A DNA stretch of 64,000 nucleotides from Pedobacter psychrotolerans (GTDB lineage: Bacteria > Bacteroidota > Bacteroidia > Sphingobacteriales > Sphingobacteriaceae). Every line of letters starts with the position of its first letter. Within the stretch, counting starts at the first letter, position 1. Positions 17,753 to 27,101 of this stretch are shown piece after piece. Below the pieces are notes generated by a model. That model was not told the origin of the DNA. It did no database searches and was given only the letters and a program-made list of their open reading frames with translations. Position numbers and translations under genes: made by a program. The stretch is taken from positions 1 to 64,000 of the forward strand of contig NZ_SLWO01000006.1 in NCBI RefSeq assembly GCF_004340665.1, written 5' to 3'.

Positions 17753-18493
17753 TTGAATAAAATTAAAATATCGGCTGTTGCCTATACCAACACAAAAGCT
17801 TTTATATACGGATTGGAACATTCGGATATTATCAATAAAATCGATTTAAGTTTAGATATTCCTTCAGATTGTGCTGCTAAAGTAATTAGTGGTGAGGTAG
17901 ATATGGGATTAATGCCCGTGGCTGCAATTCCATTGGTGCCTAATGCAAACATTGTCGCCGATTATTGCATAGGAAGTGATGGTGCGGTCAATTCGGTGTT
18001 TATATTTAGCAATGTCCCTATTGAGGAAATCAAAACATTAAAATTAGATGCGCATTCCAGAACATCAAATAATCTGGCTAAAGTTTTGCTGAAATTTTAC
18101 TGGAAGAAGGAGGTTGATTTCACCACTGATCAAACGGTTGATACAGATGCTTTGGTATTAATAGGTGATAGAACTTTTGGCAAAAAAGATGACTTTGCTT
18201 TTGCTTATGATATGGGTGAAGAGTGGAAAAATTTCACCGGTTTGCCTTTTATGTATGCAGCCTGGGTAGCCAATAAAAAGATCTCTGATGAATTTAAAGC
18301 TGAGTTTAATGCGGCTTTAAAATTTGGTTTGGAACATCGAAATGAAGTATTAAAAGATTTACCAACCGTATCTAACTTCGATCTGAAAGATTACCTCTAT
18401 GATAAACTCCAGTTTGATGCAACTGAAGAGCGGAAGCAAGCCATGAATTTATTTTTAAAATACATTGATCAACTGGAAAAAGTGGAGGCATAA
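17753..18493 (+). CDS. mqnA: Chorismate dehydratase (menaquinone biosynthesis)
   Basis: Dehydrates chorismate to 3-enolpyruvyl-benzoate, the first step of the futalosine pathway. The protein resembles periplasmic-binding folds: ISAVAYTNTKAFIYGLE at the N-terminus, DIPSDCAAKVISGEVDMGLMPVAA, and LDAHSRTSNNLAKVLL. The start is TTG; no ATG fits in frame before these conserved residues. Co-directional with mqnE and the phosphatase gene. A hairpin lies 18 bases upstream of the start. Confidence 0.9.
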   Translation: MNKIKISAVAYTNTKAFIYGLEHSDIINKIDLSLDIPSDCAAKVISGEVDMGLMPVAAIPLVPNANIVADYCIGSDGAVNSVFIFSNVPIEEIKTLKLDAHSRTSNNLAKVLLKFYWKKEVDFTTDQTVDTDALVLIGDRTFGKKDDFAFAYDMGEEWKNFTGLPFMYAAWVANKKISDEFKAEFNAALKFGLEHRNEVLKDLPTVSNFDLKDYLYDKLQFDATEERKQAMNLFLKYIDQLEKVEA

Positions 18494-18494
18494 A

Positions 18495-18517
18495 AAAAGG
18501 CAAATAAATTGCCTTTT
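18495..18517. terminator. Bidirectional terminator between mqnA and hpf
   Basis: AAAAGGCAA-ATAAA-TTGCCTTTT between convergent genes. T-tracts flank the stem on both strands, so it can serve both transcripts. Confidence 0.85.
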
Positions 18518-18523
18518 ATATTT

Positions 18524-18838
18524 CTAGTGTGTCTTAAGCTTTCCAGCAATCGTTTCCAGTTTACTTTTTAACTTCGAGATAGCGCCGCTTAGTGCCAAAT
18601 CATAAGTGTTACCGAGGTTAGTTACGGCGATAGGTTCTTTACCAACTATTTTCGCTTCTAATAAACAACGTTTATCATCTAAACCATCTTTACTTCCATT
18701 TTCATCGGAAAGGTGTACTTCGATCCGCGTAAGTAAATCATCAAATCGGCCTAATCCATCTGTAATGGCACCTTTAATTTTTTCTTCGTATTCCTGGTGT
18801 ATGGTTAAATTTTTGTCGGTGTTAAGTTGAATCGTCAT
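18524..18838 (-). CDS. hpf: HPF/RaiA family ribosome-associated protein (short form)
   Basis: A 104-residue protein with the S30EA/HPF pattern: strand ITIQLNTDKNL-like start, helix EEKIKGAITDGLGRF, then strand IEVHLSD and a second helix TYDLALSGAISKLKSKLETI. Members bind the 30S decoding region and inactivate or dimerise ribosomes in stationary phase. The long-form C-terminal dimerisation domain is absent, so this is a short HPF or RaiA type. It is divergent from mutS, with 277 bp between the starts. Confidence 0.82.
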   Translation of the reverse strand: MTIQLNTDKNLTIHQEYEEKIKGAITDGLGRFDDLLTRIEVHLSDENGSKDGLDDKRCLLEAKIVGKEPIAVTNLGNTYDLALSGAISKLKSKLETIAGKLKTH

Positions 18839-19115
18839 AATTTTAATATTAAGGTTAAACTATATTTGATTAACAAACCGAACAACAAAACGTTTTAAAT
18901 AGCAGCTGTATAATTGTAACCAATTGGTTATCAGATTGACTTTAATTTCAAAACTTACATCGAGTAATATTTTATATTTTCGATCATATTTAATTTGCTA
19001 ATCACAGATACTTTTCAGTTTTAAAACATTCCAACATTTATTCAATTTTTCAACAAAATACCTCCCCATTGCATAATCATGTTATCTTTATAGCTTTTGC
19101 AAATTAATTTCAGTT

Positions 19116-21728
19116 TTGGCTAAAGATACGAATAAGGAAACCCCATTAATGCAACAGTACAACGCTATAAAAGCGAAGTATCCGGGTGCATTACTACTTT
19201 TCAGGGTAGGAGATTTTTACGAAACCTTTGGCGAAGATGCCATAAAAACAGCTCAGATTTTAGGCATTGTTTTAACCAGAAGAGGCACCGGACCAAATGG
19301 AGGCGCTTTAGAGCTTGCAGGTTTTCCGCATCATTCTTTAGATAATTATTTATCAAAATTAGTTAGGGCAGGCCAGCGTGTAGCGATATGTGATCAGTTA
19401 GAAGATCCTAAAGCAACCAAAACTATTGTGAAACGTGGTGTTACTGAACTGGTTACTCCTGGTGTGGCTTATGGTGATAATATCATCAATCAAAAGTCGA
19501 ATAATTTTCTGGCCTGTGTTTTCTTTGATAAAACACAACTGGGCGTTTCCTTTCTGGATATTTCTACAGGTGAATTTCTAATTGCCCAAGGAAATAGTGA
19601 TTACATTGATAAGCTTTTGCAAGGTTTTAAGCCTACTGAAGTGATATTTCAGAAATCTAAAAGGCAAACATTTACCGAAAATTTTGGTGACCGTTTTTAC
19701 ACTTTTGGTTTAGATGATTGGCCTTTCACCTCTGATTATGGAAATGAAACGCTAATGAAGCATTTCGATGTCACTTCCTTAAAGGGATTTGGTGTAGATA
19801 GACTTCAAAGTGGTATTGTGGCAGCTGGTGTTGTCCTTCATTATTTAGGTGAAACAGAGCACCGCAACTTACAACATATCACATCGATCAGCAGAATTGA
19901 AGAAGATCGCTATATGTGGTTGGACAGGTTTACCATTCGTAACCTGGAACTGGTGAACTCACCAAACGATAATGCGGTAACTTTATTTGATATTCTCGAC
20001 CACACCTGTACTCCGATGGGTGCCCGTTTGTTGCAAAAGTGGATTATTATGCCGCTAAAGGAGCTAAAACCTATCCAGGAACGTTTGGGAATGGTTGATT
20101 ATTTCGTTACAAATCATGAATTACAGGAAGAGTTTTTAACACATATTAAACAAATTGGTGATTTAGAGCGATTGATTTCTAAAGTGGGATTACAGCGAGT
20201 TGGCCCGAGGGAATTAGTGGCTTTAAAAAGAGCACTTTACCATATCGAGTCTGTTAAAAAGCTGGCTGCCGATTCTAAAAATCCTTTTTTAATTAAAATA
20301 GCCGACCAATTAAATCCTTGTCTAGCCATTCGAGATCGCATTGAAAAAGAATTACAACCTGAACCTCCCGCTGTATTAATTAAAGGAAATGTAATTGCAG
20401 ATGGTATAGATGAAGACCTTGATCGTTTGAGAAAAATCGCCTTTGGCGGTAAAGATTATCTGGTTCAGATTCAAAAACGCGAAGCGGAAGCTACTGGAAT
20501 TCCATCGCTAAAAATTGCTTTTAATAATGTTTTCGGTTACTATTTAGAAGTAACACACACCCATAAAGATAAAGTTCCTGAAGGCTGGATTCGTAAGCAA
20601 ACCCTGGTAAATGCAGAGCGATACATTACGCCCGAACTTAAAGAATATGAAGATCAGATTCTGGGTGCTGAAGAAAAAATTCTGGCCATTGAAATTCGTT
20701 TATACAATGAACTGATGTATGAAACAGCGGGCTACATCAAACCGATTCAATTGGATTCATTTCTGATCGCACAATTGGATTGTTTGCTATGCTTCGCTCA
20801 ACTGGCTAAAAAGAATCATTACAATAAGCCAAAGGTAAGCAATAATAAAGTGTTGGATATTAAGGGTGGTCGACATCCAGTAATTGAGAAACAGTTACCA
20901 GTTGGCCAGGAATACATTACCAATGATGTTTATCTGGATACCGATTCTCAACAAATCATTATGATAACCGGCCCCAATATGGCGGGTAAATCAGCAATTC
21001 TCCGCCAAACGGCATTAATTGTTTTAATGGCGCAGATGGGTTCATTTGTACCAGCAAAAGATGCTGAAGTGGGAATTGTTGATAAAATTTTCACCCGTGT
21101 TGGTGCCTCTGATAATATTTCTTCGGGCGAAAGTACATTCATGGTGGAAATGAATGAAACAGCCAGCATCTTAAATAATATTTCAGATGATAGTTTGATT
21201 TTATTAGATGAAATCGGGCGTGGAACAAGTACATATGACGGCATTTCCATCGCCTGGGCCATTGCAGAATTTTTATATCAACACCCAACAGCCAGACCAA
21301 AAACACTTTTTGCCACGCATTATCATGAATTAAATGAGTTGGCCAATACCATGCCCCGTATTAAGAATTTTAATGTATCTGTTAAGGAAATGACCAATAA
21401 AGTGATCTTTTTGAGGAAGTTAATTCCAGGAGGAAGTGAACACAGTTTCGGTATTCATGTAGCAAAAATGGCTGGTATGCCACCAAAATTGATTGGCAGG
21501 GCAAATGAGATCTTAAAGAAATTGGAAATCGATAGAACAGAGGGACAGAGTATTAAAGATAGTATCAAAAAAGTTCAGAACCAGGCTTATCAATTACAAA
21601 TGTTCGCTATTGACGATCCTGTTTTGGTAAAAATCAGAGATACGCTAAATAATTTGGATGTTAATGCGTTAACACCCGTAGAGGCTTTGTTAAAATTAGA
21701 TGAAATACAAAGGCTGATAAAGAATTAG
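19116..21728 (+). CDS. mutS: DNA mismatch repair protein MutS
   Basis: The mismatch-recognition ATPase, 870 aa. The mismatch-reading motif F-x-E is Phe34-Glu36 in [11 protein letters not shown]. The Walker A motif is GPNMAGKS at about residues 617-624, followed by the signature [16 protein letters not shown], Walker [14 protein letters not shown] and the ATHYHEL switch. All domains of a full MutS1 are present, including the C-terminal dimerisation segment. I use the TTG start, because [16 protein letters not shown] matches usual MutS starts and no upstream ATG is available. Its partner mutL is not in the window. Confidence 0.96.
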   Translation: MAKDTNKETPLMQQYNAIKAKYPGALLLFRVGDFYETFGEDAIKTAQILGIVLTRRGTGPNGGALELAGFPHHSLDNYLSKLVRAGQRVAICDQLEDPKATKTIVKRGVTELVTPGVAYGDNIINQKSNNFLACVFFDKTQLGVSFLDISTGEFLIAQGNSDYIDKLLQGFKPTEVIFQKSKRQTFTENFGDRFYTFGLDDWPFTSDYGNETLMKHFDVTSLKGFGVDRLQSGIVAAGVVLHYLGETEHRNLQHITSISRIEEDRYMWLDRFTIRNLELVNSPNDNAVTLFDILDHTCTPMGARLLQKWIIMPLKELKPIQERLGMVDYFVTNHELQEEFLTHIKQIGDLERLISKVGLQRVGPRELVALKRALYHIESVKKLAADSKNPFLIKIADQLNPCLAIRDRIEKELQPEPPAVLIKGNVIADGIDEDLDRLRKIAFGGKDYLVQIQKREAEATGIPSLKIAFNNVFGYYLEVTHTHKDKVPEGWIRKQTLVNAERYITPELKEYEDQILGAEEKILAIEIRLYNELMYETAGYIKPIQLDSFLIAQLDCLLCFAQLAKKNHYNKPKVSNNKVLDIKGGRHPVIEKQLPVGQEYITNDVYLDTDSQQIIMITGPNMAGKSAILRQTALIVLMAQMGSFVPAKDAEVGIVDKIFTRVGASDNISSGESTFMVEMNETASILNNISDDSLILLDEIGRGTSTYDGISIAWAIAEFLYQHPTARPKTLFATHYHELNELANTMPRIKNFNVSVKEMTNKVIFLRKLIPGGSEHSFGIHVAKMAGMPPKLIGRANEILKKLEIDRTEGQSIKDSIKKVQNQAYQLQMFAIDDPVLVKIRDTLNNLDVNALTPVEALLKLDEIQRLIKN

Positions 21729-21732
21729 GTTA

Positions 21733-21841
21733 GCCACAGATTCGCAGATTTTATTAGGCAAAGTAATATGATTTTACGGAATCACGCCTTGAAAACTTAT
21801 TCCTGTGATAAAAATAAAAATTAAATCTGCGAATTTGCGGC
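21733..21841. repeat. Long inverted repeat between mutS and nlpC-type gene
   Basis: Arms of 19 bp, GCCACAGATTCGCAGATTT (21733-21751) and AAATCTGCGAATTTGCGGC (21823-21841), match at 17 of 19 positions and bound about 71 bp. No T-run follows. It looks like another dispersed palindromic intergenic element. Confidence 0.7.
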
Positions 21842-21857
21842 AAATAATATTAGAGAT

Positions 21858-22355
21858 ATGATGAAAACAAAATACTCTTTTGGGTTAATTTTAATGCTCT
21901 CACTCCTTATAACTGCTTGTGGTTCCAGAAAATATACAGTTAAAAGTGATACCAAAGCAGCAAAGGCTGCTGATGCCATGTCTAATTTAAAAAGTAAACA
22001 ACTTTATAAATTCATTACAGATTGGACAGGCGTAAAATACCGTTTCGGTGGATTGGATAAAAGTGGTATAGATTGTTCTGGTTTCGCATTTTTACTGGAG
22101 AAAGAAATCTATGGTGTTACCTTACCTCGAATTTCCCGTGATCAGGCAAGCGTAGTAAAACACAAAAGTGTTGACAATTTAAAAGAAGGTGACTTGGTGT
22201 TTTTCTCTTTTGGAGGCAGTAATGTTGACCATGTTGGGGTCTACTTAAATAATGGTTTTTTTGTTCATGCCAGCACAAACAGAGGGGTAATTGTAGATGA
22301 TTTGAATCTGCCAGCCTATCAAAGGGTTTTGGTTAAATCGGGTTCTGTTAATTAA
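21858..22355 (+). CDS. NlpC/P60 family peptidoglycan endopeptidase lipoprotein
   Basis: A 165-residue lipoprotein with lipobox LITAC (lipid Cys21) and one NlpC/P60 domain. The catalytic Cys73 lies in GIDCSGFAF, the His125 in VDHVGVY, and the third polar residue position is occupied by His137 in GFFVHAST. Enzymes of this family cut the D-Glu to diaminopimelate type bonds in wall peptides. Length and layout resemble the Spr/MepS type. The ATG ATG start leaves the first residue choice uncertain by one codon. It probably acts in the periplasm, anchored to a membrane. Confidence 0.88.
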   Translation: MMKTKYSFGLILMLSLLITACGSRKYTVKSDTKAAKAADAMSNLKSKQLYKFITDWTGVKYRFGGLDKSGIDCSGFAFLLEKEIYGVTLPRISRDQASVVKHKSVDNLKEGDLVFFSFGGSNVDHVGVYLNNGFFVHASTNRGVIVDDLNLPAYQRVLVKSGSVN

Positions 22356-22375
22356 ATAGTTTTTTAAGCTTATCG

Positions 22376-22471
22376 TCATGCTGACCTGTAGCGCAGTGGA
22401 AAGCTACGGAGTAAATTTATTTCAGCATCTAACCAAAAGAAAGACCCTGAAATGAATTCAGGGTGACGAGC
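22376..22471. repeat. Palindromic intergenic element
   Basis: Starts CGTCATGCTGA and ends TTCAGGGTGACG, with internal TTTCAGCATCT and ACCCTGAAA, making imperfect nested arms. A related element is at 23101-23166. The class is common between genes in Pedobacter-like genomes (general knowledge). Confidence 0.65.
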
Positions 22472-22502
22472 GACTAAAACCTTCTAAATTCGTTATAAAA
22501 CT

Positions 22503-22970
22503 ATGCGCATATTTTTTATAATCTACCTATCTTTAATTGCTTATTCAGCTAGCGCTCAAGTAAAATTACTAACTCTTGAAGATTTGGATAAACGTCTGAC
22601 CAACGGAAAAGATACCACCTATGTTATTAATTTCTGGGCAACCTGGTGTGCTCCATGTGTAGCAGAACTTCCCAACTTTGAAAAGTTGCGTTTGGCCAAC
22701 GTAAAAAATCCTGTTAAGGTGCTCTTGATCAGTTTAGATTTTAAATCAAAATTACAAAAAGAAGTAATTCCTTTTGTTCAGAAAAATAACATTAATGCTG
22801 AAGTGTTTATTTTGAATGCATCAGACCGACAAGCTGATATTCAACGTGTTGATGAACATTGGTCTGGAGCGATTCCTGCAACTCTGTTTGTAAATAAGAA
22901 GAGGAGGAAATTTTACGAGAAAGAGTTTACGGAAACAGAATTGAAAAATACGCTATTGGACTTTAAGTAA
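22503..22970 (+). CDS. TlpA-like periplasmic thioredoxin
   Basis: A 155-residue thioredoxin-fold protein with a short Sec signal (cleavage near SAQ at 17-19). The redox centre is WCAPC (Cys49, Cys52) within INFWATWCAPCVAELP, typical of TlpA/ResA-like reductants, and the cis-Pro loop is in SGAIPATLFV. Such proteins reduce disulfides in the periplasm, often in cytochrome maturation or stress. No neighbouring cytochrome gene is present, so the partner is unknown. It is a single gene between two repeat-rich gaps. Confidence 0.82.
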   Translation: MRIFFIIYLSLIAYSASAQVKLLTLEDLDKRLTNGKDTTYVINFWATWCAPCVAELPNFEKLRLANVKNPVKVLLISLDFKSKLQKEVIPFVQKNNINAEVFILNASDRQADIQRVDEHWSGAIPATLFVNKKRRKFYEKEFTETELKNTLLDFK

Positions 22971-23529
22971 GTTAAGTGTATCTCTCGCGGAATAGTCATT
23001 GCGAAGCTGATTCTTCATCTGCTGAAGCAATATCCATCGAAGAAGTCGCAAATAAGATTGCTTCGTCGTGCCTCCTCGCAAAGACGATTCTACTAGGGGA
23101 TCGTCCTCCTGAACTTGATTCAGGATCTTATTATAGTAAGGTGCTGAACTAAATTCAGCATGACGATTTATTTAGTGCATCTCTCGCGGAATCGTCATTG
23201 CGAAGCTGATTCTTCATCTGCTAAAGCAATCTCCATCGAAGAAATCGCAAATGAGATTGCTTCGTCGTGCCTCCTCGCAAAGAAGTTCATGGAGGTGAAA
23301 ATAGTGCCAAACTGACCTAGTCGTCATTGCGCGAAACGGTTTTTCTCCGTTTCATGGCAACCTCCCTTAAGGTGGATCGTTGCAAAACAAAGGTGAGATT
23401 GTCACGAACATTACCGTTGAAGGATCGGAAAATGTTTTAGCAAAGACGTTCGAGAATAGTAGAAACTACTGTTTTAAACTGACGAAGTTTTCCGTTGCAC
23501 AGGCAACTAAACTTCGTCAGTTGAAGAGG
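22971..23529. repeat. Cluster of nested palindromic intergenic elements
   Basis: This 559-bp gap is nearly filled by repeats. A roughly 105-bp element, TCTCTCGCGGAA then TCATTGCGAAGC to CTCCTCGCAAAGA, occurs at about 22981-23085 and 23180-23284, 199 bp apart. Between them lies CGTCCTCCTGAA to CAGCATGACG (23101-23166). A third TCATTGCGCGAAAC element follows at about 23325, then an ACGAAGTTT/AAACTTCGT inverted pair near 23490-23517. No gene is apparent. Confidence 0.75.
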
Positions 23530-24366
23530 TTAGAAATTTGTTGCTGTCGCTAAAGCTCTCCAGGTTTCCATGTCTTTCTGCACATCGGCTATTTTAGCTT
23601 CTGCTAGCGAGTAAGCATCCGGGCCCAGGAATAAATGTAATGGGGCATTTTCACTTTCAGCAGCTGCAATAATTACATCTGCGCCTTTAGCTGGATCTCC
23701 AGGTTGTTGGCTGTTGATGTCATTTTGATGTGCCGCTTGTGAGTCTCGCACTTCTTTATACGCATCAATTGGATTTGCCGGAACTGCCAGTGATCCGGAA
23801 GTTAGAAATTCAGTTCTAAAATATCCAGGTTCAATAACTGTTGCTTTAATCCCAAAAGACTTAACTTCAGCAGCAAGTGATTCTGTAAAACCAGCCACAG
23901 CAAACTTTGTAGCGCAATAAATCCCAAATCCGGGAAAATTTCCAGTGAAACCACCAATAGAAGAGATATTAAAAATATGTCCTGATTGCTGTTTCCTCAT
24001 TTGCGGCAATGCTTTTCTAACCACGTTTAACGAACCAAAAACATTGACATCAAAGTTTTCCCGAGCTTCTTTGTCACTCAATTCTTCCAATGCACCTAGC
24101 ATTCCATAACCAGCATTGTTGACTAGAAAATCCAGCTGACCAAATTTGCTTATGGTTTTGTTCAGAGCGGTTTCTACACTTTCTTCATTTAACAAATCCA
24201 TCGATAAGGGCAGGAAGTTTTCGTCATCGCCAACTGCTTTCGATAGATCATTTAGATTTCTAGAAGTTGCAGCAACCTGATAACCAATGCTTAATAATTT
24301 TTTAACTAATGTTAGTCCGAGTCCTTTTGATGCCCCGGTAACAAACCATACTTTTTTGTTTTCCAT
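23530..24366 (-). CDS. SDR family oxidoreductase (paralogue 1)
   Basis: A classical short-chain dehydrogenase/reductase of 278 aa. The cofactor motif is TGASKGLG (residues 10-17), followed by an Arg in TSRN that suggests NADP(H), NNAGYG near residue 86 and the active site Ser plus YCATK (Tyr-x-x-x-Lys). It is strikingly similar to the next gene (shared KVWFVTGASKGLGL start, EELSDKEARENFDVNVFGSLNVVRKALP), so the pair arose by duplication. Substrate unknown. It lies 67 bp after its paralogue and is likely co-transcribed under the AraC regulator. Confidence 0.87.
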   Translation of the reverse strand: MENKKVWFVTGASKGLGLTLVKKLLSIGYQVAATSRNLNDLSKAVGDDENFLPLSMDLLNEESVETALNKTISKFGQLDFLVNNAGYGMLGALEELSDKEARENFDVNVFGSLNVVRKALPQMRKQQSGHIFNISSIGGFTGNFPGFGIYCATKFAVAGFTESLAAEVKSFGIKATVIEPGYFRTEFLTSGSLAVPANPIDAYKEVRDSQAAHQNDINSQQPGDPAKGADVIIAAAESENAPLHLFLGPDAYSLAEAKIADVQKDMETWRALATATNF

Positions 24367-24433
24367 AATTTATTGTATTTTTTTACTTTTTATCGTGATC
24401 AGATGTATACTCCTTGTTGAATACAATACCTGA

Positions 24434-25273
24434 TTATTCATCTAAATCTGTAGAAATCGTGATCGCTTTCCAAATTTGGATTTCTTCTAATAATGCATCT
24501 AACTTTGATGTTGCCCTAATTAATGCATCATTTCCCAGAAGTAAATGAACGGGAGGGTTTGGCATGCTTGCCAGCGAAATCATCGCGGCAGCGGCTTTTT
24601 CAGGATCTCCTGCCTGCACTCCATCCATTTTTAAATATCTGGCATGTGCCGTACGCACATCTTCATAGTCTTCAATTGGATTTTCGGTGAGTATTAATGA
24701 TTCTGGTTTGAGGAAACTCGTTCTGAATGCGCCTGGTGCGACAACAGTTACTTTTATTCCGAATGCTTTAACATCTTCTGCTAAAACTTCAGAAAATGCT
24801 ATCACTGCTGCTTTTGTAGCAGCGTAAATTGCCCATCCGGTGGCACCATTGATGCCAGCAATAGATGAAATGTTAATGATGTGTCCTGATTTTTGCGCTC
24901 TTAAATGGGGAAGAGCCTTCCTGATTACATTTAGCGTTCCAAATACGTTTACGTCAAAGTTATCTCGGGTTTCTTTATCAGTAAGTTCTTCAATACTACC
25001 ACCAATTCCGTAGCCAGCATTATTTATGACTACATCTATTCTTCCAAATTGAGTAATAGTAGCATTGATGGCTTGCTCTACACTAAGTTCATCGCTGAGG
25101 TTTACAGTTAATGGAAGAAATTTTTCAGAATTAGAATTTACGGCAGATGCTAATTCATTAATATTTCTGGATGTAGCCGCAACATACTGACCAGCTTTTA
25201 ATAATTGGTTAACTAAACTCAGCCCTAAGCCTTTTGATGCGCCAGTTATAAACCAAACTTTTTTAAGTCCCAT
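24434..25273 (-). CDS. SDR family oxidoreductase (paralogue 2)
   Basis: A second classical SDR of 279 aa with TGASKGLG, NNAGYG, NISSIAG and the YAATK active site. It is the promoter-proximal gene of the pair. A -7-like element (CAAAATTA on the plus strand, 25296-25303) lies about 23 bp before the start, and two ATTCAAAC motifs stand 30 and 49 bp further upstream. The second overlaps the stop of the araC-type gene. This fits activation by the adjacent AraC protein. Substrate unknown. Confidence 0.87.
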   Translation of the reverse strand: MGLKKVWFITGASKGLGLSLVNQLLKAGQYVAATSRNINELASAVNSNSEKFLPLTVNLSDELSVEQAINATITQFGRIDVVINNAGYGIGGSIEELTDKETRDNFDVNVFGTLNVIRKALPHLRAQKSGHIINISSIAGINGATGWAIYAATKAAVIAFSEVLAEDVKAFGIKVTVVAPGAFRTSFLKPESLILTENPIEDYEDVRTAHARYLKMDGVQAGDPEKAAAAMISLASMPNPPVHLLLGNDALIRATSKLDALLEEIQIWKAITISTDLDE

Positions 25274-25332
25274 AATTTTATCCTTTTTGTTGAGACAAAA
25301 TTAAGGTGGAAATCGATATTGAATATTACGCT

Positions 25333-25361
25333 ATTCAAACTGATCATTACAAAATTCAAAC
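25333..25361 (-). promoter_or_regulatory. Candidate AraC-protein binding sites upstream of the SDR pair
   Basis: ATTCAAAC at 25333-25340 and 25354-25361, 21 bp apart. The second is part of a 15-base block, TTACAAAATTCAAAC, found again at 26278-26292 in front of the regulator gene. The 21-bp spacing is two helical turns. Confidence 0.55.
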
Positions 25362-26267
25362 AATTCGATAAGAAGTAGGCGTGTGCTTCGTTAATTTTTT
25401 GAAAAAGTTATTAAAATGTGTTGGTTCCTCAAAACCTAAACAATAACCAATTTCAGATATGTTCCAATCGGTATGTTTAAGCAGTGCTTTTGCCTCGCTT
25501 AATAAACGTTCGGTGATGTAATTTGTCGTGGTTTTTCCAGTGGTTTCCTTTATAGCCCGGTTTAAATGATTGACGTGAACTGAAAGTTGCGAAGCATAAT
25601 CCTTTGCAGAGCGCATGGTAAACCTTTGTGAAGTAGTTTCTATAGGGAATTGCCGCTCCAATAATTCAGTAAATACAGCGGTTATTCTGGTATTGGCATC
25701 TGTATGTTTAAATAAGGTTTCCGATGGCTGTGTTTTTAAAGCAAAATGCGCAATCTCAGTGATGTAATTTCTTAATAGGTCATACTTATAAATGTAATCC
25801 GTATTTATTTCTTCAAACATTTTGGTGAAAATTGATGAAACGATAGCATCTTGTTTTTCATCAAGTGCATATGCAGGCTTACCTCCGGGAACAAACATGG
25901 GTAAATCACCGATGTTTCCTCGAATTTTTTCTTTGAAGAATGCCTCGGTAAAAATACAGAAAAAGCCAGTTATATCACTTTTACTACCACTTGCTAATTC
26001 CCATGTATATGGAACCAAAGGATTAAAAAACATGAGTGCAGTACCATTTATTTCAATACTTTTATCTGCATAATGATAAATGTTATGACCCCTGTTTAAC
26101 GCGATTTTATAAAAATCTCTGCGGTTATAACTCATTTGTTTACTATCATCACGCAGGCAATCTTCTAGTTTGAAAACATTAAAATGGCCAACACCTTGCT
26201 GTAGGTTTTCGGGTAAAAAACTAAATTTTTTTTGATAGAAGTCTTCAATAGTTTCTGTTGTACTCAT
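25356..26267 (-). CDS. AraC family transcriptional regulator
   Basis: A 303-residue regulator. The C-terminal third (about 205-300) holds the double helix-turn-helix: NHLNRAIKETTGKTTTNYI, then ALLKHTDWNISEIGYCLGFEEPTHFNNFFKKLTKHTPTSYR. The N-terminal part is a cupin-like sensor of unknown ligand. The two SDR genes follow on the same strand. The plus-strand CAAAGTTA (minus TAACTTTG) at 26273-26280 is a good -7 element only six bases from the ATG, so the transcript may be nearly leaderless. A shared operator-like motif abuts it. Confidence 0.88.
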   Translation of the reverse strand: MSTTETIEDFYQKKFSFLPENLQQGVGHFNVFKLEDCLRDDSKQMSYNRRDFYKIALNRGHNIYHYADKSIEINGTALMFFNPLVPYTWELASGSKSDITGFFCIFTEAFFKEKIRGNIGDLPMFVPGGKPAYALDEKQDAIVSSIFTKMFEEINTDYIYKYDLLRNYITEIAHFALKTQPSETLFKHTDANTRITAVFTELLERQFPIETTSQRFTMRSAKDYASQLSVHVNHLNRAIKETTGKTTTNYITERLLSEAKALLKHTDWNISEIGYCLGFEEPTHFNNFFKKLTKHTPTSYRIV

Positions 26268-26282
26268 GAAAACAAAGTTACA

Positions 26283-26360
26283 AAATTCAAACTAAGATTA
26301 ATGTGTGGTATTTGATATTTAGTATAGTGACAAAAGTTTGGAAAAGTTCTGTTTGAATTT
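26283..26360 (-). promoter_or_regulatory. Candidate autoregulatory AraC sites
   Basis: AAATTCAAAC at 26283-26292, two bases upstream of the regulator's -7 element, and an inverted copy GTTTGAATTT at 26351-26360. The same motif lies before the SDR genes. Confidence 0.5.
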
Positions 26361-26477
26361 TTACAAGGCTGATCCTTCCCATAACGATAAACCATAAAAT
26401 GTAATGTTGACGCATTAATAGCCTCATTCAGATTTAAATGTTAATAGTCGAATAGTACAGCATCATGACAATTAAAA

Positions 26478-26498
26478 ATACCGATCGGTATACATTTG
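26478..26498 (+). promoter_or_regulatory. TetR-type operator abutting a -7 element
   Basis: Perfect 14-bp palindrome ATACCGATCGGTAT (26478-26491), immediately followed by and sharing one base with TACATTTG (26491-26498), a full match to TAnnTTTG. The ATG of the tetR-like gene is 15 bases further. Binding here would block its own promoter. Confidence 0.75.
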
Positions 26499-26513
26499 AA
26501 TCGATAAATTATT

Positions 26514-27101
26514 ATGACAAAATCAGAGAAAACGAAGCGTCACATCATTGAAAAAATTGCACCGATCTTTAACATGAAAGGTTTTGCCGGGACATCATTA
26601 AATGACATGACTGACGCAACCGGATTGACAAAAGGAAGTATCTATGGGAATTTTGCCAATAAAGATGAAGTTGCGCTGGCGGCCTTCGACTATAATTTCA
26701 AAAGCATGGAGATGAAAATCAACGCAGCTATGAATAATCAACATACCGCAAAAGATAAACTTTTAGCTTATTTGATCGTATATCAAGGTTTAATGGTTGG
26801 TCAAATTTCTCCCGGCGGATGTCCAATTCTAAATACTTCTATTGATGCTGACGATACTCATCCGGCACTCCGGGAAAAAGCATTGAATGCACTATTGTCC
26901 TGGAAGAAGCAAATCATGGGCATAATTCAAGATGGGATTTCGAATAAAGAAATAGCCTCTAAATATAATCCAGAACAAATTGCCTTAACAGTTATTGCGA
27001 TGATAGAAGGTGGAATCATGATTTCCAGACTAACCAATACCAAGGAAACTTGCGAACTGCTTATCGACTCTTTAAAAGTATATATCAATAATCTAAGCTA
27101 A
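26514..27101 (+). CDS. TetR family transcriptional regulator
   Basis: A 195-residue repressor. The N-terminal helix-turn-helix is IIEKIAPIFNMKGFAGTSL, then DMTDATGLTKGSIYGNFANKDEVALAAF (residues 11-60). The ligand domain contains GGCPILNTSIDADDTHP, a motif of a TetR subfamily; the cysteine could sense electrophiles or oxidants, but that is speculation. A perfect palindrome sits on its promoter, so autorepression is likely. No obvious target operon is adjacent; the next gene, fabF, is 295 bp away. Confidence 0.87.
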   Translation: MTKSEKTKRHIIEKIAPIFNMKGFAGTSLNDMTDATGLTKGSIYGNFANKDEVALAAFDYNFKSMEMKINAAMNNQHTAKDKLLAYLIVYQGLMVGQISPGGCPILNTSIDADDTHPALREKALNALLSWKKQIMGIIQDGISNKEIASKYNPEQIALTVIAMIEGGIMISRLTNTKETCELLIDSLKVYINNLS

